Shown here: positions 63,001 through 64,000 of the stretch, one piece after another
Layout of the letters: the number at the start of each line of letters is the position of its first letter
How positions within the stretch are numbered: position 1 is the first letter of the stretch
DNA from: Cyanoderma ruficeps
Lineage: Eukaryota; Chordata; Aves; Passeriformes; Timaliidae
Length of the DNA stretch: 64,000 bases
Direction: 5' to 3'
Assembly (NCBI GenBank): GCA_008694505.1
Contig: VZDJ01000346.1
Span: 12,945,402-13,009,401, forward strand
Notes under the pieces: generated by a model
The model's database searches: none
What the model was told of the DNA's origin: nothing
What the model saw: only the letters and a program-made list of their open reading frames with translations
Translations under genes and position numbers: made by a program

Positions 63001-64000
63001 TTTCTTTTTGTCAGATATTCTACATCTGGAAACCACTGTACTATTCAGAGTCCATTTTTCAAGCCATAACTTTTGACTGTAATGTTCTAGTCACAAAATC
63101 TAACCCAGTAAAATCAAGACTGAACATCTTCAACTGGTTGCTGAGGATCATCAGTGTACAGGCAACTTTTACACCTGTTGCTCATCATTCCCTTTGAGCT
63201 GGCTCCTGTCACACCCACAGGCTGAACACTGCTGAAGATTTCGTAGGAGAGCTGCTCACTGACTTTGGTAAGAGGCCCTCTCTGCTCAGTCACAGCATGG
63301 CAGGAATGCTGACAGGCTGAGATTATATAGAAGAGGAGAGAGGAAGGTGAAAATAGATGGACTGACCCGCTCCTAAGCTTGGGCATCTTTTGCAATACAG
63401 GATTTCACATAAACACGTTTTTAAAGGTATCTGCTCTTGATGTCTGACTGTACAATTGCTAAGTCATACTGAAGTAGCTAATTTTAATTGATTTTGGCAG
63501 CAAATCTACTAATGTTCCTTCTACTTGAACATTTCACTAACAAACAGGACTGAAATGAGCTCTGTCAAAACATATGAAAAGAAAAAGAGGACTATATAAT
63601 TGTGGCTTACTGGCTTTGTCATTACATTTATAGCCCCAGTAATGTTGTATTACAGAAGAGAACCATAAGGGCTTACTAGTAAAAATATCAATAAAAATAG
63701 TGCTGTTACTAGGAGAGCTGTGGTCAGGAATAGCACAGTTCCCTGAGTTTCATTATCACATCACAGAAAGCATCTGGACAAGGGGTTTAAACTGATAAAG
63801 GACTGAAAAATCTATTTGAAAATTTTATAGAAAAAATTTAACTAAATGAGAGGACAGGAAAGAATCTTAAAAAAAAGACAAAGAAGAGTCTTTCTGTTAG
63901 GTGTGGGTTTAAGCAATTTAGTAGACCTCATTAATCTTTTCTGAGGAACCACTGCTGGTACCTCTGATGGGAAAGCATTAACTACATCCAGTATAAGAAA

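Larger units (their letters stand above)
58149..64000. other. Upstream or intronic SYBU sequence, no further exon found
   Basis: I looked on the minus strand for the Ser-rich N-terminal syntabulin segment that precedes DDTGC in mammals and for donors leaving a single G, but found none that fit. The canonical first exons probably lie beyond the window. Simple repeats and one CR1-like fragment are listed separately. Short frames on both strands look random. Confidence 0.5.

Overview
The window is nuclear DNA from a vertebrate, almost certainly a bird. Genes are split into small exons by GT-AG introns. The dispersed repeats are CR1 LINE tails whose ends read like the avian CR1 3' terminus. There is one retroviral solo LTR. 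No bacterial-type gene organisation is present.

The window holds two convergent protein-coding genes. EBAG9 (RCAS1) lies on the + strand. It has a CpG-island promoter and a non-coding first exon near 7.4-8.2 kb, six coding exons between 14,815 and 25,670, and a 3' UTR ending near 26.56 kb. The exons join without a frame break into 213 residues, the length I know for the human protein. SYBU (syntabulin) lies on the - strand. Five downstream coding exons lie between 57,113 and 31,796. An upstream ATG-containing exon at 58,148-58,112 splices to them in phase. The canonical long N-terminus known from mammals was not found and probably lies beyond 64,000. This neighbourhood (EBAG9 + / SYBU -) matches human 8q23.

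Region by region: 1-7.4 kb is intergenic, with a CR1 fragment, a solo LTR with a perfect 6-bp target-site duplication, a short tandem repeat and a GC-rich unclassified segment. 7.4-26.6 kb is EBAG9, with CR1 fragments and a near-perfect 70-nt hairpin in intron 1. 26.6-30.8 kb is the gap between the two gene 3' ends. 30.8-58.1 kb is SYBU, including a GC-AG intron and an intronic CpG island that may be an internal promoter. 58.1-64 kb is probably SYBU upstream or intronic sequence, with simple repeats and a CR1-like fragment.

Both proteins act in membrane traffic. EBAG9 is a Golgi/secretory-pathway membrane-anchored protein. Syntabulin is a kinesin-1 adaptor that binds syntaxin-1. Their adjacency appears to be conserved synteny, not an operon. 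I found no clearly novel multi-gene system. The most interesting items are the alternative SYBU first exon, the hairpin, the GC-AG intron, the internal CpG island, the EBAG9 upstream ORFs and the solo LTR.
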